Shown here in pieces: positions 9,413-22,403 of a stretch of 64,000 nucleotides of DNA. The position numbers and the translations under genes were made by a program. This DNA comes from Wenyingzhuangia marina (lineage in GTDB: Bacteria > Bacteroidota > Bacteroidia > Flavobacteriales > Flavobacteriaceae): assembly GCF_900130035.1 (NCBI RefSeq), contig NZ_FQXQ01000003.1, forward strand, positions 310,001-374,000. The letters run 5' to 3'. Within the stretch, counting starts at the first letter, position 1, and the number at the start of each line of letters is the position of its first letter. The notes below the pieces were generated by a model. It did not search any database. It worked only from the letters and a program-made list of their open reading frames with translations, and was not told the origin of the DNA.

Positions 9413-11161
9413 ATGAAATATATATTTAACATATTAAAAGTAACAGTTTTAACAACTAGTTTATTTATTAGTTCTTGCGAAAACACTAATGAGAATACTC
9501 CTGGTTTTTATGAAGCCGGAGAAGCGAATGACTTTACTGAAATATTAGATTTTAAGAAAGATAAAGCTAAATATAATCTTAACCAGAAAGTTAATTTTTC
9601 AGTTAATAAAATTGAGCCAAATACAACTATCAGATACAAATATTTAGGAGAAGTAATTAATGAAGAAGCTCTAAGTTCTACAACATGGACTTGGATGCCT
9701 CCTTCTGAAGATTATAGAGGATATATGGTGGAATTGGTTACCAAAAATGACAATAAAGAGACCATCGTAGGAACTATAGGAATCGATGTTTCTTCTGATT
9801 GGACAAAATTTCCTAGATATGGTTTTTTGTCAGACTTTAATGTAGATGCTTCTCAAAGAATATCTGTGTTAAATAACTTAAAAGATTTTCATATTAACGG
9901 ATTACAGTATTATGATTGGCATAGTAAACATCATATTCCATTACCAATGGATAATAATGGAAATCCAGAGTCATCATGGTCTGATTTGTTTAATAGACCC
10001 ATAGATTATCATACAGTCGAAGGTTATATTAACGAAGGACATGATTTAAATATATCATCAATGTTTTATAATTTATTATTTGGAGCATGGCATCCCGAGG
10101 AAGGTGATGGTTTTTCAAATAAATGGTTAATCTACAATGATCAATTCCATAACAATGTAAACAAACACCAATTAGGTGATTTTGGAGATATTTTAGTTAC
10201 TAATCCAGCAAATGATAATTGGCAAGATTATATTTTCCAAAAAACATCTGATGTTTATGATAATTTAGAGTTTGATGGTTGGCACTTAGATCAATTAGGA
10301 GATAGGGGAACTGTTTATGACTACAATGGTTACAAGGTTGATTTAAAAAAATCTTTTAATGATTTTATGGTAGCTCTTATTCAAAAATTTCCAAATAAGA
10401 AACATGCTTTAAATGCAGTAGATCAATTTGGACAGAATAATATATTATCAACTCCTGTAGATTTTGCTTATTCTGAAGTATGGTCTAGAGTTCAGTTTGC
10501 TGATTTAGCACAAGTAATTATTGAAAATAACAAAATGTCTAATCATCAATTAAACACAGTTTTAGCTGCGTACATGAATTATGACTCTTCAGAAGGATCT
10601 TTTAATACACCTTCTGTGTTAATGTCTGATGCTGTGATATTTGCATTTGGTGGTGATCATTTAGAATTAGGTGAGCATATGTTGTCTAAAGAATATTTCC
10701 CATATAGCAATTTATCTATGGAAGAAGAATTAGAATTTTCTCTAAAGGAATATTATGATTTTATGGTTGCTTATGAAAATTTGCTAAGGGATGGTGGTGA
10801 TTTTATCACAACTGAGGTTAGCTCAAAGGACATAGGTGTTAATATGTGGCCTCCTGTATTTGGAAAAGCATCTCTGATTACTAAACAATTAGATAACAAA
10901 CAAGTTGTTCAGCTATTAAACTATAACGGAGCATCTACACTAGACTGGAGAGATAATACCAAATCTCAAACAAAACCAAACATAGCAACTAATTTTAATT
11001 TAGAAATTAAATCTAATAATTCAATTTCTAAGGTATGGTTTGCTTCACCTGATTTTAACGGTGGAGCTTCACAAGAATTAGAATTTACAATGAAAAATGA
11101 TCACATTAATGTTATTGTTCCTTATTTGGAATATTGGAGTATGATTGTTTTGGAATATTAA
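9413..11161 (+). CDS. GH66 dextranase-type endo-glucanase lipoprotein
   Basis: This 582-aa lipoprotein (Cys22, LFISSCEN) has an N-terminal Ig-like domain and a GH66 catalytic barrel. GH66 hallmarks are the QYYDWHSKHHIPLP substrate-binding loop, DGWHLDQLGDRG with the likely nucleophile Asp293, and FAYSEVWSRV with the likely acid/base Glu355. The family contains endo-dextranases and cycloisomaltooligosaccharide glucanotransferases; no cyclising-enzyme insertion was noticed, so dextranase is favoured. As a surface lipoprotein it would cut alpha-1,6-glucan to oligomers for SusCD import. Its gene lies 12 bp after the SusE-like gene. Residue assignments are by motif similarity only. Confidence 0.88.
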   Translation: MKYIFNILKVTVLTTSLFISSCENTNENTPGFYEAGEANDFTEILDFKKDKAKYNLNQKVNFSVNKIEPNTTIRYKYLGEVINEEALSSTTWTWMPPSEDYRGYMVELVTKNDNKETIVGTIGIDVSSDWTKFPRYGFLSDFNVDASQRISVLNNLKDFHINGLQYYDWHSKHHIPLPMDNNGNPESSWSDLFNRPIDYHTVEGYINEGHDLNISSMFYNLLFGAWHPEEGDGFSNKWLIYNDQFHNNVNKHQLGDFGDILVTNPANDNWQDYIFQKTSDVYDNLEFDGWHLDQLGDRGTVYDYNGYKVDLKKSFNDFMVALIQKFPNKKHALNAVDQFGQNNILSTPVDFAYSEVWSRVQFADLAQVIIENNKMSNHQLNTVLAAYMNYDSSEGSFNTPSVLMSDAVIFAFGGDHLELGEHMLSKEYFPYSNLSMEEELEFSLKEYYDFMVAYENLLRDGGDFITTEVSSKDIGVNMWPPVFGKASLITKQLDNKQVVQLLNYNGASTLDWRDNTKSQTKPNIATNFNLEIKSNNSISKVWFASPDFNGGASQELEFTMKNDHINVIVPYLEYWSMIVLEY

Positions 11162-11186
11162 AATTAAAATAAAATTATTAAATAAA

Positions 11187-12158
11187 ATGAAAAAAATAAA
11201 ATTATTAATAGTGTTAGTTTGTGTTTTCGGAATGAAAACAATAAGTGCACAAAATTATGTAGGAATTGTAGGAGATGCAACAACTTTAGGGTATGCTCCA
11301 GAGGGTATACCTTTGATTCAAGATTCTCAAAATCCTAATATTTTTACATATGAAGGAGTTTTAAAACCAGGAAAATTTAAATTTCATTTAAAAGAAGATG
11401 ATTGGTGTATCGGCAGCTGGATAAATGCAGCAGTAGTAGATCAAGATTTAAGTGCTAAAGATTATATAACAACTACAGGTTGTAATGGTCCCGATAACCA
11501 ATGGGTGGTTTCAGTCTCTGGGAGTTATTCAATTGTAATTGATTTAGGACTTGAGTCTATTACCATTTCAACGCTAGATTATTTTCCAAATTTATATTTA
11601 GTGGGAGATGCTACGCCAAATGGATGGGATATTAATAACGCTACTCCTCTTGTCAAAGATACCGAGAATCCAGCTGTATTTACATGGACTGGTAATCTTA
11701 TACCAGGTGAGTTTAAAATTACAACAGCTAAATCATTTGATGGGGGGTGGAATTGGATTCATCCAGTAACACAAGGACAAGATTTGGCTTTAACTAATTA
11801 CGAGGTTTTAGTTTCGGGTGTTGGTAATGATTATAAATGGGTAATAGGTACTGCAGGTAGTTATACAATCAATTTAAACCTACAAAATGAAGTAATAAGT
11901 ATAGAACCAAATACAACATTAGGAGTAGATGATATTTTACAATATAATTTATCAAAGAATTTTTTAAATTTTGAATTAGAAAATATTAAGAATGCAAGTA
12001 TTTCAGTTTTTGACTCTAAAGGAATGTTACTAACTCACAAAAAAATTAATAAAACAAACAACAGTATAAATTTATCAGAAATTAATGCAAGTGGTGTTTT
12101 AATTTTTAGGTTATTAAATAACAATATAATTAAAACATGTAAGGTTTTAAAGCAATAA
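11187..12158 (+). CDS. SusE/F-like glycan-binding protein with T9SS sorting domain
   Basis: From the ATG at 11187 this is a 323-aa protein with a signal peptide (KIKLLIVLVCVFGMKTISAQ) and no lipobox Cys. An upstream in-frame ATG at 11145 overlaps the GH66 gene and would spoil the leader, so 11187 is chosen. Two modules opening with IVGDATTLGY and LVGDATPNGWD resemble those of the lipoprotein at 7904-9400. The last 75 or so residues, with ISVFDSKGMLL and a final KTCKVLKQ, look like a type A type IX secretion C-terminal domain. The product is probably exported by T9SS and released or anchored outside, a second route for glycan binding beside the lipidated version. Confidence 0.82.
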   Translation: MKKIKLLIVLVCVFGMKTISAQNYVGIVGDATTLGYAPEGIPLIQDSQNPNIFTYEGVLKPGKFKFHLKEDDWCIGSWINAAVVDQDLSAKDYITTTGCNGPDNQWVVSVSGSYSIVIDLGLESITISTLDYFPNLYLVGDATPNGWDINNATPLVKDTENPAVFTWTGNLIPGEFKITTAKSFDGGWNWIHPVTQGQDLALTNYEVLVSGVGNDYKWVIGTAGSYTINLNLQNEVISIEPNTTLGVDDILQYNLSKNFLNFELENIKNASISVFDSKGMLLTHKKINKTNNSINLSEINASGVLIFRLLNNNIIKTCKVLKQ

Positions 12159-12166
12159 ATAAGTAT

Positions 12167-16802
<4,636 letters not shown>

Positions 16803-16840
16803 AAAAAACAATTATAGATTACTACCTCGAAAACTATAAT

Positions 16841-16880
16841 AAAAACCTCTTAGTCACATAGTGATATAAGAGGTTTTTTA
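16841..16880 (+). terminator. Terminator of the glucan-utilisation operon
   Basis: The arms aaaaacctctta (16841-16852) and taagaggtttttta (16867-16880) form a 12-bp stem with a T-rich 3' side. It ends the susC-to-GH97 operon about 40 bp after the GH97 stop. Confidence 0.85.
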
Positions 16881-16904
16881 TTTCATTAACTAATAGAGAT
16901 TTAA

Positions 16905-17051
16905 AAAAACTATAATATTAGGGAGTTTAAACCAGGACCAAAAAGAAGAGCAAAAACAACAGGTAAACCAGATAGATGTTAGCGTGACAATAAAGAAACA
17001 CCCGGAAATACTCCTTCGTTAAAACCACATAAGCATAAAAAAGGAGATTAG
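16905..17051 (+). pseudogene. Possible decayed small basic ORF with in-frame TAG
   Basis: One reading frame between the stop at 16902 and the stop at 17049 reads as a Lys/Arg/Pro-rich peptide (EFKPGPKRRAKTTGKPDRC, then TAG at 16980, then RDNKETPGNTPSLKPHKHKK). Composition is similar on both sides of the TAG, which suggests one small protein broken by a nonsense change. There is no ATG in frame, so it may be only a remnant. The family was not recognised. Confidence 0.25.
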
Positions 17052-17106
17052 TTTTAAATGAACAATAGAATTCCTTATCTTAAAGAAAATTTTAAAAAAT
17101 ATTGTT

Positions 17107-17256
17107 ATGGCTGTTAAGCATTTACCAACAGGAATTATCCACTTAGGACAAAAAGGAGGTACTACAGGATGTGGTACAAACACAAACCAAGAATCAGATC
17201 ATTGGTCTAATACATCGTCAAGCATTACTTGTAACAAGAATGGATGTAAAAATTAG
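17107..17256 (+). CDS. Small Cys/His-containing protein, 49 aa, unknown
   Basis: The ORF starts at ATG 17107 and encodes 49 residues beginning MAVKHLPTGIIHLGQKGG and ending in ITCNKNGCKN. It has three Cys (22, 42, 47) and three His (5, 12, 32 or so), with Gly/Thr/Asn-rich linkers. The Cys/His spacing could bind a metal, but no known motif was matched. It is followed within 30 bp by a strong terminator, which supports it as a real short transcript. A 19-codon ORF (from the ATG at 17058) ends across its start codon and could be a leader. Function is unknown. Confidence 0.5.
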   Translation: MAVKHLPTGIIHLGQKGGTTGCGTNTNQESDHWSNTSSSITCNKNGCKN

Positions 17257-17285
17257 GTAAAGTACTAGAACTTCCTTTTTCTAAT

Positions 17286-17325
17286 AAAACAAAAGTCACT
17301 TTAAAATTAAAGTGACTTTTGTTTT
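17286..17325 (+). terminator. Strong terminator after the 49-aa gene
   Basis: A perfect 18-bp inverted repeat (17286-17303 and 17308-17325) with a 4-nt loop; both outer arms are A/T runs, so it can act in both directions. Confidence 0.85.
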
Positions 17326-17487
17326 ACTATAATAGTATAATTCTAACTTTTTAATCCCTTTAACTACTTTTAATACATTAATTGTTTTAAATAAAGCATA
17401 CCATTTCTCATCAAATCATATCAAATAGCATTTTGTATGCACCTCAACAACACATAACAATATTAATTTTATCCAAAAAATAGCAAT

Positions 17488-17871
17488 ATGTGTGATTTAA
17501 CCAGCGAGTTTAAACTTTGTACGTGTGATTTTGAATCTTCAAAAGCAAAATACACTTGGAAAATATTTAGAAAAAAATCTACAGTTATTCAAGTTATTGA
17601 AGGAGAATATTACATACCATATCTAGATTGGGAAAATAGTACATTACCTGAAAAAGTTGAATATTATCTTAATAAAGCACAAGATGAGGAAAGACTATTT
17701 GACAAAAAGATAGATTTATATGACAATGATAGATTGGTGTTTTATAAGGAAGGTAAAATACTTTTTCAGTATAATTATGAGATGTATAGATGGTGGCTAA
17801 ATAATTCTATAAAAGAGCCTAAGCATGCAGTTGTTAAAAATGGCAATATTGTGGTGTCAAGTAAAAAATAA
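17488..17871 (+). CDS. Hypothetical protein, 127 aa
   Basis: A 127-aa soluble protein with no signal peptide, starting MCDLTSEFKLCTCDFES and rich in aromatic and charged residues (for example MYRWWLNNSIKE). The family was not recognised. The composition is like that of small cytosolic immunity-type proteins, but this is only an impression. It is the first of three same-strand unknown genes (17488, 17925, 18895), spaced 53-67 bp apart, between the glucan operon and the restriction island. The start is the first ATG after a long AT-rich leader. Confidence 0.65.
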   Translation: MCDLTSEFKLCTCDFESSKAKYTWKIFRKKSTVIQVIEGEYYIPYLDWENSTLPEKVEYYLNKAQDEERLFDKKIDLYDNDRLVFYKEGKILFQYNYEMYRWWLNNSIKEPKHAVVKNGNIVVSSKK

Positions 17872-17924
17872 CCAACCCTAATGTTTGGGTAAATTATAAA
17901 AACATCAAGAAAATCTTTATAGAC

Positions 17925-18827
17925 ATGAGTAACCACAAAATTCAAATAAAAACAAAAAATCAAACTGTTTTATACGAGTTAGAATCATCAGAAATGTTTC
18001 CTGATTACAGTAGTGTTTTAAAAGAAGCCATTACGTTTAATATAAACTTAAAAGGTCTTTGTGTAGTTGCTGAAAATATTGATGGGGTTATCTGGAAAGA
18101 AACGGATTTATCAAATGTATCATTTTACAATTGCTCTATGAAAAACAATGTTTTTTATAAATGTAAAGGAAATGTATGGATAACTGATTGTGACTTAACT
18201 AACGCTAAAATTAAAGAATCTGATTTTACAGATATTCATATTGAAAATACGTTGATGAAAAAAATGAGTATTCGTAATTCTACCATTTCAAATCCTATGC
18301 TAATGAGTTGTAATTTGGAAAAAACTATATTCTGGAAGGTAATAATGCCCAATGCAGCTTTTTGGGATTGCAATCTAAGTCATGTCAATTTTTATGAATG
18401 TGTGATTGACTTTTCTCAAATTTCAAACAAAAATAATCATGACAATTGGTATCAAGATTTAACTTTTTTAGGTGGTGATATCAGTGGTTCTAATTTTACA
18501 ACCATAAAAGATTTAAAACAATTATTGTTGTGGAATATAGATTTAGATAATATTGAGTTTTTTGGTAATGAAGAATTCACAATAGTAGAAAATAAAAATA
18601 GCAAAGTAATCTATGCTTTAAACAATGATGTAGTTTGGTGGATACCATACCCAAAAGACAAAAATCCATCTATGATCCCTTTTAGGCATAGCTTAAAGGA
18701 GTTCTATAATGAAATTCAACAAGAGTTTCCTAACACAGAATTATATCCCTCAATGGAAGATTTTGTAGTTAAGGATGAACTTATTACTGTTTGTGAATAT
18801 TTAAAAGCAAGAAGCAAATATCAATAA
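17925..18827 (+). CDS. Pentapeptide-repeat-like protein, 300 aa
   Basis: Residues about 40-200 contain degenerate five-residue periodic repeats with a hydrophobic or aromatic centre and N/D/S positions (TDLSNVSFYNCSMKNNVFYK, LTNAKIKESDF, NLEKTIFWKV, NLSHVNFYE). This fits a right-handed beta-helix of the pentapeptide-repeat type. The C-terminal 100 residues (about 200-300) are non-repetitive and Trp/Pro-containing. No signal peptide or transmembrane segment is seen, so it is probably cytoplasmic. Pentapeptide-repeat proteins act as scaffolds, gyrase protectors or immunity proteins; none can be chosen here. Confidence 0.65.
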   Translation: MSNHKIQIKTKNQTVLYELESSEMFPDYSSVLKEAITFNINLKGLCVVAENIDGVIWKETDLSNVSFYNCSMKNNVFYKCKGNVWITDCDLTNAKIKESDFTDIHIENTLMKKMSIRNSTISNPMLMSCNLEKTIFWKVIMPNAAFWDCNLSHVNFYECVIDFSQISNKNNHDNWYQDLTFLGGDISGSNFTTIKDLKQLLLWNIDLDNIEFFGNEEFTIVENKNSKVIYALNNDVVWWIPYPKDKNPSMIPFRHSLKEFYNEIQQEFPNTELYPSMEDFVVKDELITVCEYLKARSKYQ

Positions 18828-18894
18828 AAGGGAGAGACTAACAATTAGGTAAATAACAAACTAAAAAAAGAACTAAGAATCTTAATTTATAAAA

Positions 18895-19470
18895 ATGGGA
18901 ACAAGTTTATATCTAATAACAAATACAAAACTTACAGGAGAGGAAACAAAAAAAGACTGGAATCTAATTCTTGAAAAATTAAAGGAATTAAACTTAGAAT
19001 ATACTTCTTTAATAAAAGCAGATGGAACGATCCTAAAAGAGTCTGGGGATTGGAACTATAAAGTTAACAACTATAAAGATGAACCTTTTTCTGTAGAGTT
19101 TTTAGGTCCCTTTAACATAGAGCCTATTTTATATCAGGATATTGGTATCATAGATACAATACACAGATATAGTGTTTTGTATAAATTATCTGATTTAGAT
19201 TGGTTTCATACATTTAGAAAAAACCTATTTGATATTGTAAAGGTAATAGGTGGAACGGAAGTAATCTATGTAGCAGATAACTCGTGTGATAAATTAGCGA
19301 ATTACTTATATAACATGGCTTGGGAAAATGTTCCTTATGAAGTAATCAAAAATAAAATGATACAAGATTTAGGTACACCAGTAACAGATTACTCAAAACT
19401 AAACTATGATAAGTTAGATTACAGAAATATCACAGAATTCTTTTTAGATGATTTTTCTGATATCAATTAG
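18895..19470 (+). CDS. Hypothetical protein, 191 aa
   Basis: A 191-aa soluble protein with no leader or membrane helix. It starts MGTSLYLITNTKLTGEETKK and has an acidic, aromatic C-terminus. No family was recognised. It lies 67 bp after the pentapeptide-like gene and about 70 bp before hsdM on the same strand, so it could be co-transcribed with either group. A link to restriction or to an immunity role is speculation from position. Confidence 0.6.
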   Translation: MGTSLYLITNTKLTGEETKKDWNLILEKLKELNLEYTSLIKADGTILKESGDWNYKVNNYKDEPFSVEFLGPFNIEPILYQDIGIIDTIHRYSVLYKLSDLDWFHTFRKNLFDIVKVIGGTEVIYVADNSCDKLANYLYNMAWENVPYEVIKNKMIQDLGTPVTDYSKLNYDKLDYRNITEFFLDDFSDIN

Positions 19471-19542
19471 AATTTCTATGAATATAGAATGGCTATAAGG
19501 GTCTTGTTTGTATATTTAACAACTCAAATCAAATAATTGCAA

Positions 19543-21147
19543 ATGTCAGAAGAACAAAAAAGAATATTAGAAAAACAATTATGGGCCATTGCCAACCTAT
19601 TAAGAGGTAAAATGGATGCCGATGATTATAGAAATTATATCTTAGGTTTTATATTCTTCAAGTATTTATCAGAAAAACTACACTTGTATGCTGATAATAT
19701 TTTAAAACCTGACAACCTTAAATACGAAACATTAGATGAAAATTCTGAGGAGGGAAAATTATATGTAGAACACGTAAAAAAAGCTTGTATCAAAAATTTA
19801 GGATACTTCTTAAAACCTTCAGAATTATTTACAAGTATTGCCAACAAAGGAGAAAACTTAAATAATTTAGAAACCAACGAAAATGATGAGGCGGTAAACT
19901 ATTTTATTATAGAAGATTTAGAGCGTATTCTTAATAATATTGAACAAAGTACCATGGGGACAGATTCTGAGGATGATTTTGTACGTTTGTTCGAAGATTT
20001 AGATTTAACCTCTTCTAAGTTAGGAAGAACCGTAAAAGCTCAAAATGAAATCATAGCTAAAATATTAAGTCACTTAAACCAAATTGATTTTAAATTAGAA
20101 GATACAGAAAGTGATTTATTAGGTGATGCTTATGAATATTTAATTGGTGAGTTTGCAGCAGGTGCTGGTAAAAAAGCTGGGGAATTTTACACACCTCAAC
20201 AAGTGTCTACCATTTTAGCTAAAATTGTAACTTCTCGTAAAACACGTATTAGGTCTGTTTACGATCCTACATGTGGTTCGGGGTCTTTATTGCTAAGAGT
20301 AAAAAAGGAAGTTAAAGATGTAGGTTTTTTCTACGGTCAGGAGTTAAACAGAACTACCTACAACTTAGCGCGTATGAACATGATTTTACACGATGTTCAT
20401 TTTTCTAAATTCGACCTTAAACAAGAGGACACCTTAGAAGAACCTCAGCACATGGAAATGGAATTAAAAGCGGAGGCTATAGTAGCCAACCCTCCATTTT
20501 CTGCAGCATGGTCTGCCAAACCTATTTTTGCTTCGGATGATAGATTTAGCCAATATGGAAAATTAGCCCCAAAAACAAAGGCCGATTTTGCTTTTGTGCA
20601 ACACATGATACATCATTTAGATGAAAACGGAATCATGGCCTGTGTATTACCTCATGGTGTTTTGTTTAGAGGAGCAGCAGAAGGACATATTCGTAAATAC
20701 TTAATAGAAGATAGAAACTATATTGATGCGGTGATTGGTTTACCTGCCAATATCTTTTTTGGGACCAGTATTCCAACTTGTATTTTGGTCGTCAAAAAAT
20801 GTAGAGAAGTAAACGAAGATGTTTTGTTTATTGATGCTTCTAAAGAGTTCGAAAAACAAGGAAATCAAAACAAACTGCTAAACAAACACATTGCTAAAAT
20901 TGTAGATACCTATAAAGAGCGTACTGAAATTGATAAATTTAGTTACAGAGCTCCATTGTCTGAAATTGCAGAGAACGATTACAACCTTAACATCCCTAGG
21001 TATGTAGATACCTTTGAAGAGGAAGAGCCTGTAGATATACATGCGGTAATGGCAAACATAAAGGAACTAGAAGCCCAAAGAGCAGCATTAGATACCGAAA
21101 TTGATGGTTATTTTAAAGAACTAGGATTGAATTTTTCAGCCCTATAA
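19543..21147 (+). CDS. hsdM: Type I restriction-modification DNA methyltransferase subunit HsdM
   Basis: This 534-aa N6-adenine methyltransferase has an HsdM N-terminal helical domain (about 1-130) and an AdoMet-dependent catalytic domain with motif I PTCGSGSLLL (from residue 242) and motif IV NPPF (316-319). The start is taken at ATG 19543; the frame also opens two codons earlier with TTG. It forms the M2S methylase with an HsdS encoded 41 bp downstream, and the restriction complex with HsdR encoded further right. Together they methylate a bipartite target whose sequence HsdS sets. Confidence 0.96.
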   Translation: MSEEQKRILEKQLWAIANLLRGKMDADDYRNYILGFIFFKYLSEKLHLYADNILKPDNLKYETLDENSEEGKLYVEHVKKACIKNLGYFLKPSELFTSIANKGENLNNLETNENDEAVNYFIIEDLERILNNIEQSTMGTDSEDDFVRLFEDLDLTSSKLGRTVKAQNEIIAKILSHLNQIDFKLEDTESDLLGDAYEYLIGEFAAGAGKKAGEFYTPQQVSTILAKIVTSRKTRIRSVYDPTCGSGSLLLRVKKEVKDVGFFYGQELNRTTYNLARMNMILHDVHFSKFDLKQEDTLEEPQHMEMELKAEAIVANPPFSAAWSAKPIFASDDRFSQYGKLAPKTKADFAFVQHMIHHLDENGIMACVLPHGVLFRGAAEGHIRKYLIEDRNYIDAVIGLPANIFFGTSIPTCILVVKKCREVNEDVLFIDASKEFEKQGNQNKLLNKHIAKIVDTYKERTEIDKFSYRAPLSEIAENDYNLNIPRYVDTFEEEEPVDIHAVMANIKELEAQRAALDTEIDGYFKELGLNFSAL

Positions 21148-21188
21148 AAATCCTTAATCCTAATTTATTAAGTAAAATAACAATCAAG

Positions 21189-22403
21189 ATGGCAAAAAAT
21201 AATAAGACTGTAGCTAATGTTCCAAATTTGAGATTTCCAAATTTTAAAGGAGATTGGAAAACGGATAAAATGGGGGAAATTTCACAGTTTTCAAAAGGAA
21301 AAGGAATTTCAAAGTTGGATATAGTAGAAAATGGAACTACCGAATGTATTAGATATGGAGAGTTATATACACACTATTCAGAAATCATTGATGAAGTTCT
21401 GTCAACTACAAATATTGAAAAATCTAAATTAATAATAAGCACAGAAAATGATGTCATTATTCCATCATCTGGAGAAACACCTTTAGATATTGCTAAAGCT
21501 TCTTGTGTAATTAAATCTGGAATTGCTTTAGGAGGAGATTTAAATATTATAAAAACAGATATAAATGGTGTCTTTTTATCTTATTACTTAAATTCTAAAA
21601 AAAGAAATGAAATAGCAAGTTTAGCACAAGGCTCTTCTGTTGTTCATTTATACTCAAAACAACTTTCTAAATTAAATATATACACACCTCTAGAAAATGA
21701 ACAAAATAAGTTGGCTTATTTTCTGACAACTATTGACAAACGCATCTCTACCCAAAACAAAATAATTGAGGATTACCAATTGTTAAAAAAGGGAACGATG
21801 CAAAAACTTTTTAAACAAAAACTTAGGTTTAAGGATAGAAAAGGTGCTTTGTATTCAGAATGGGAGAAAAAAAAGATGTCTCAGATAGCAATATTTTTTT
21901 CGGGAGGTACACCAAAAAGTAGTAATACTCATTTTTATAATGGTGATATTCCATTTATAGGATCTGGTGATATCTCTAAAGAAAAAGTAGAAAATTTTAT
22001 TACTAAACAAGCATACAAAAATTCTTCAGCAAAAATGGTTGAGGGCGGAGATATATTGTATGCTTTATATGGAGCTACAAGTGGTGAGGTTGCTTTATCA
22101 AAGATAAAAGGAGCTATTAATCAGGCTGTCCTTTGTATAAAAACAGAAGAAGTAAAATATTTTATTGTTGAATTATTAAAATATAACAAGAGTAAAATTG
22201 TTAGTAAGTACTTACAAGGAGGACAAGGTAATTTGTCTGCAAAAATAGTGAAAGATTTAAAGTTTTATATACCTTCAGTTTCTGAACAACAAAAAATAGC
22301 AAACACATTATCCGCAATAGATGCTAAAATAGCCTTAGAAACCAAATTGTTGGAGCAACATAAAAGTCAAAAAAAATATTTATTACAGAACCTATTTATA
22401 TAA
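21189..22403 (+). CDS. hsdS: Type I restriction specificity subunit HsdS (expressed copy)
   Basis: This 404-aa protein has two target-recognition domains (about 20-170 and 220-360) separated by conserved helical spacers, including STQNKIIEDY in the middle and QKKYLLQNLF at the end. It has its own ATG and lies directly after hsdM, so it is the copy set up for expression in this orientation. Its 5' end (21218-21236) and central spacer (21751-21767) hold DNA words found in inverted orientation in the facing hsdS gene, so recombination can swap one or both recognition domains. Its 3' end overlaps the facing gene by 8 bp. Confidence 0.94.
   Translation: MAKNNKTVANVPNLRFPNFKGDWKTDKMGEISQFSKGKGISKLDIVENGTTECIRYGELYTHYSEIIDEVLSTTNIEKSKLIISTENDVIIPSSGETPLDIAKASCVIKSGIALGGDLNIIKTDINGVFLSYYLNSKKRNEIASLAQGSSVVHLYSKQLSKLNIYTPLENEQNKLAYFLTTIDKRISTQNKIIEDYQLLKKGTMQKLFKQKLRFKDRKGALYSEWEKKKMSQIAIFFSGGTPKSSNTHFYNGDIPFIGSGDISKEKVENFITKQAYKNSSAKMVEGGDILYALYGATSGEVALSKIKGAINQAVLCIKTEEVKYFIVELLKYNKSKIVSKYLQGGQGNLSAKIVKDLKFYIPSVSEQQKIANTLSAIDAKIALETKLLEQHKSQKKYLLQNLFI
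21218..21236 (+). repeat. Outer inverted repeat, left copy (hsdS inversion site)
   Basis: The 19-bp word tgttccaaatttgagattt within the hsdS 5' end (encodes VPNLRF). Its reverse complement is at 23530-23548 in the facing hsdS gene, in the same reading frame, so recombination would keep the frame. Confidence 0.85.
21751..21767 (+). repeat. Inner inverted repeat, left copy
   Basis: The 17-bp word cccaaaacaaaataatt in the central spacer of hsdS. Its reverse complement is at 22990-23006, in the matching spacer of the facing gene and in the same frame. Recombination here would exchange only the second recognition domain. Confidence 0.7.
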
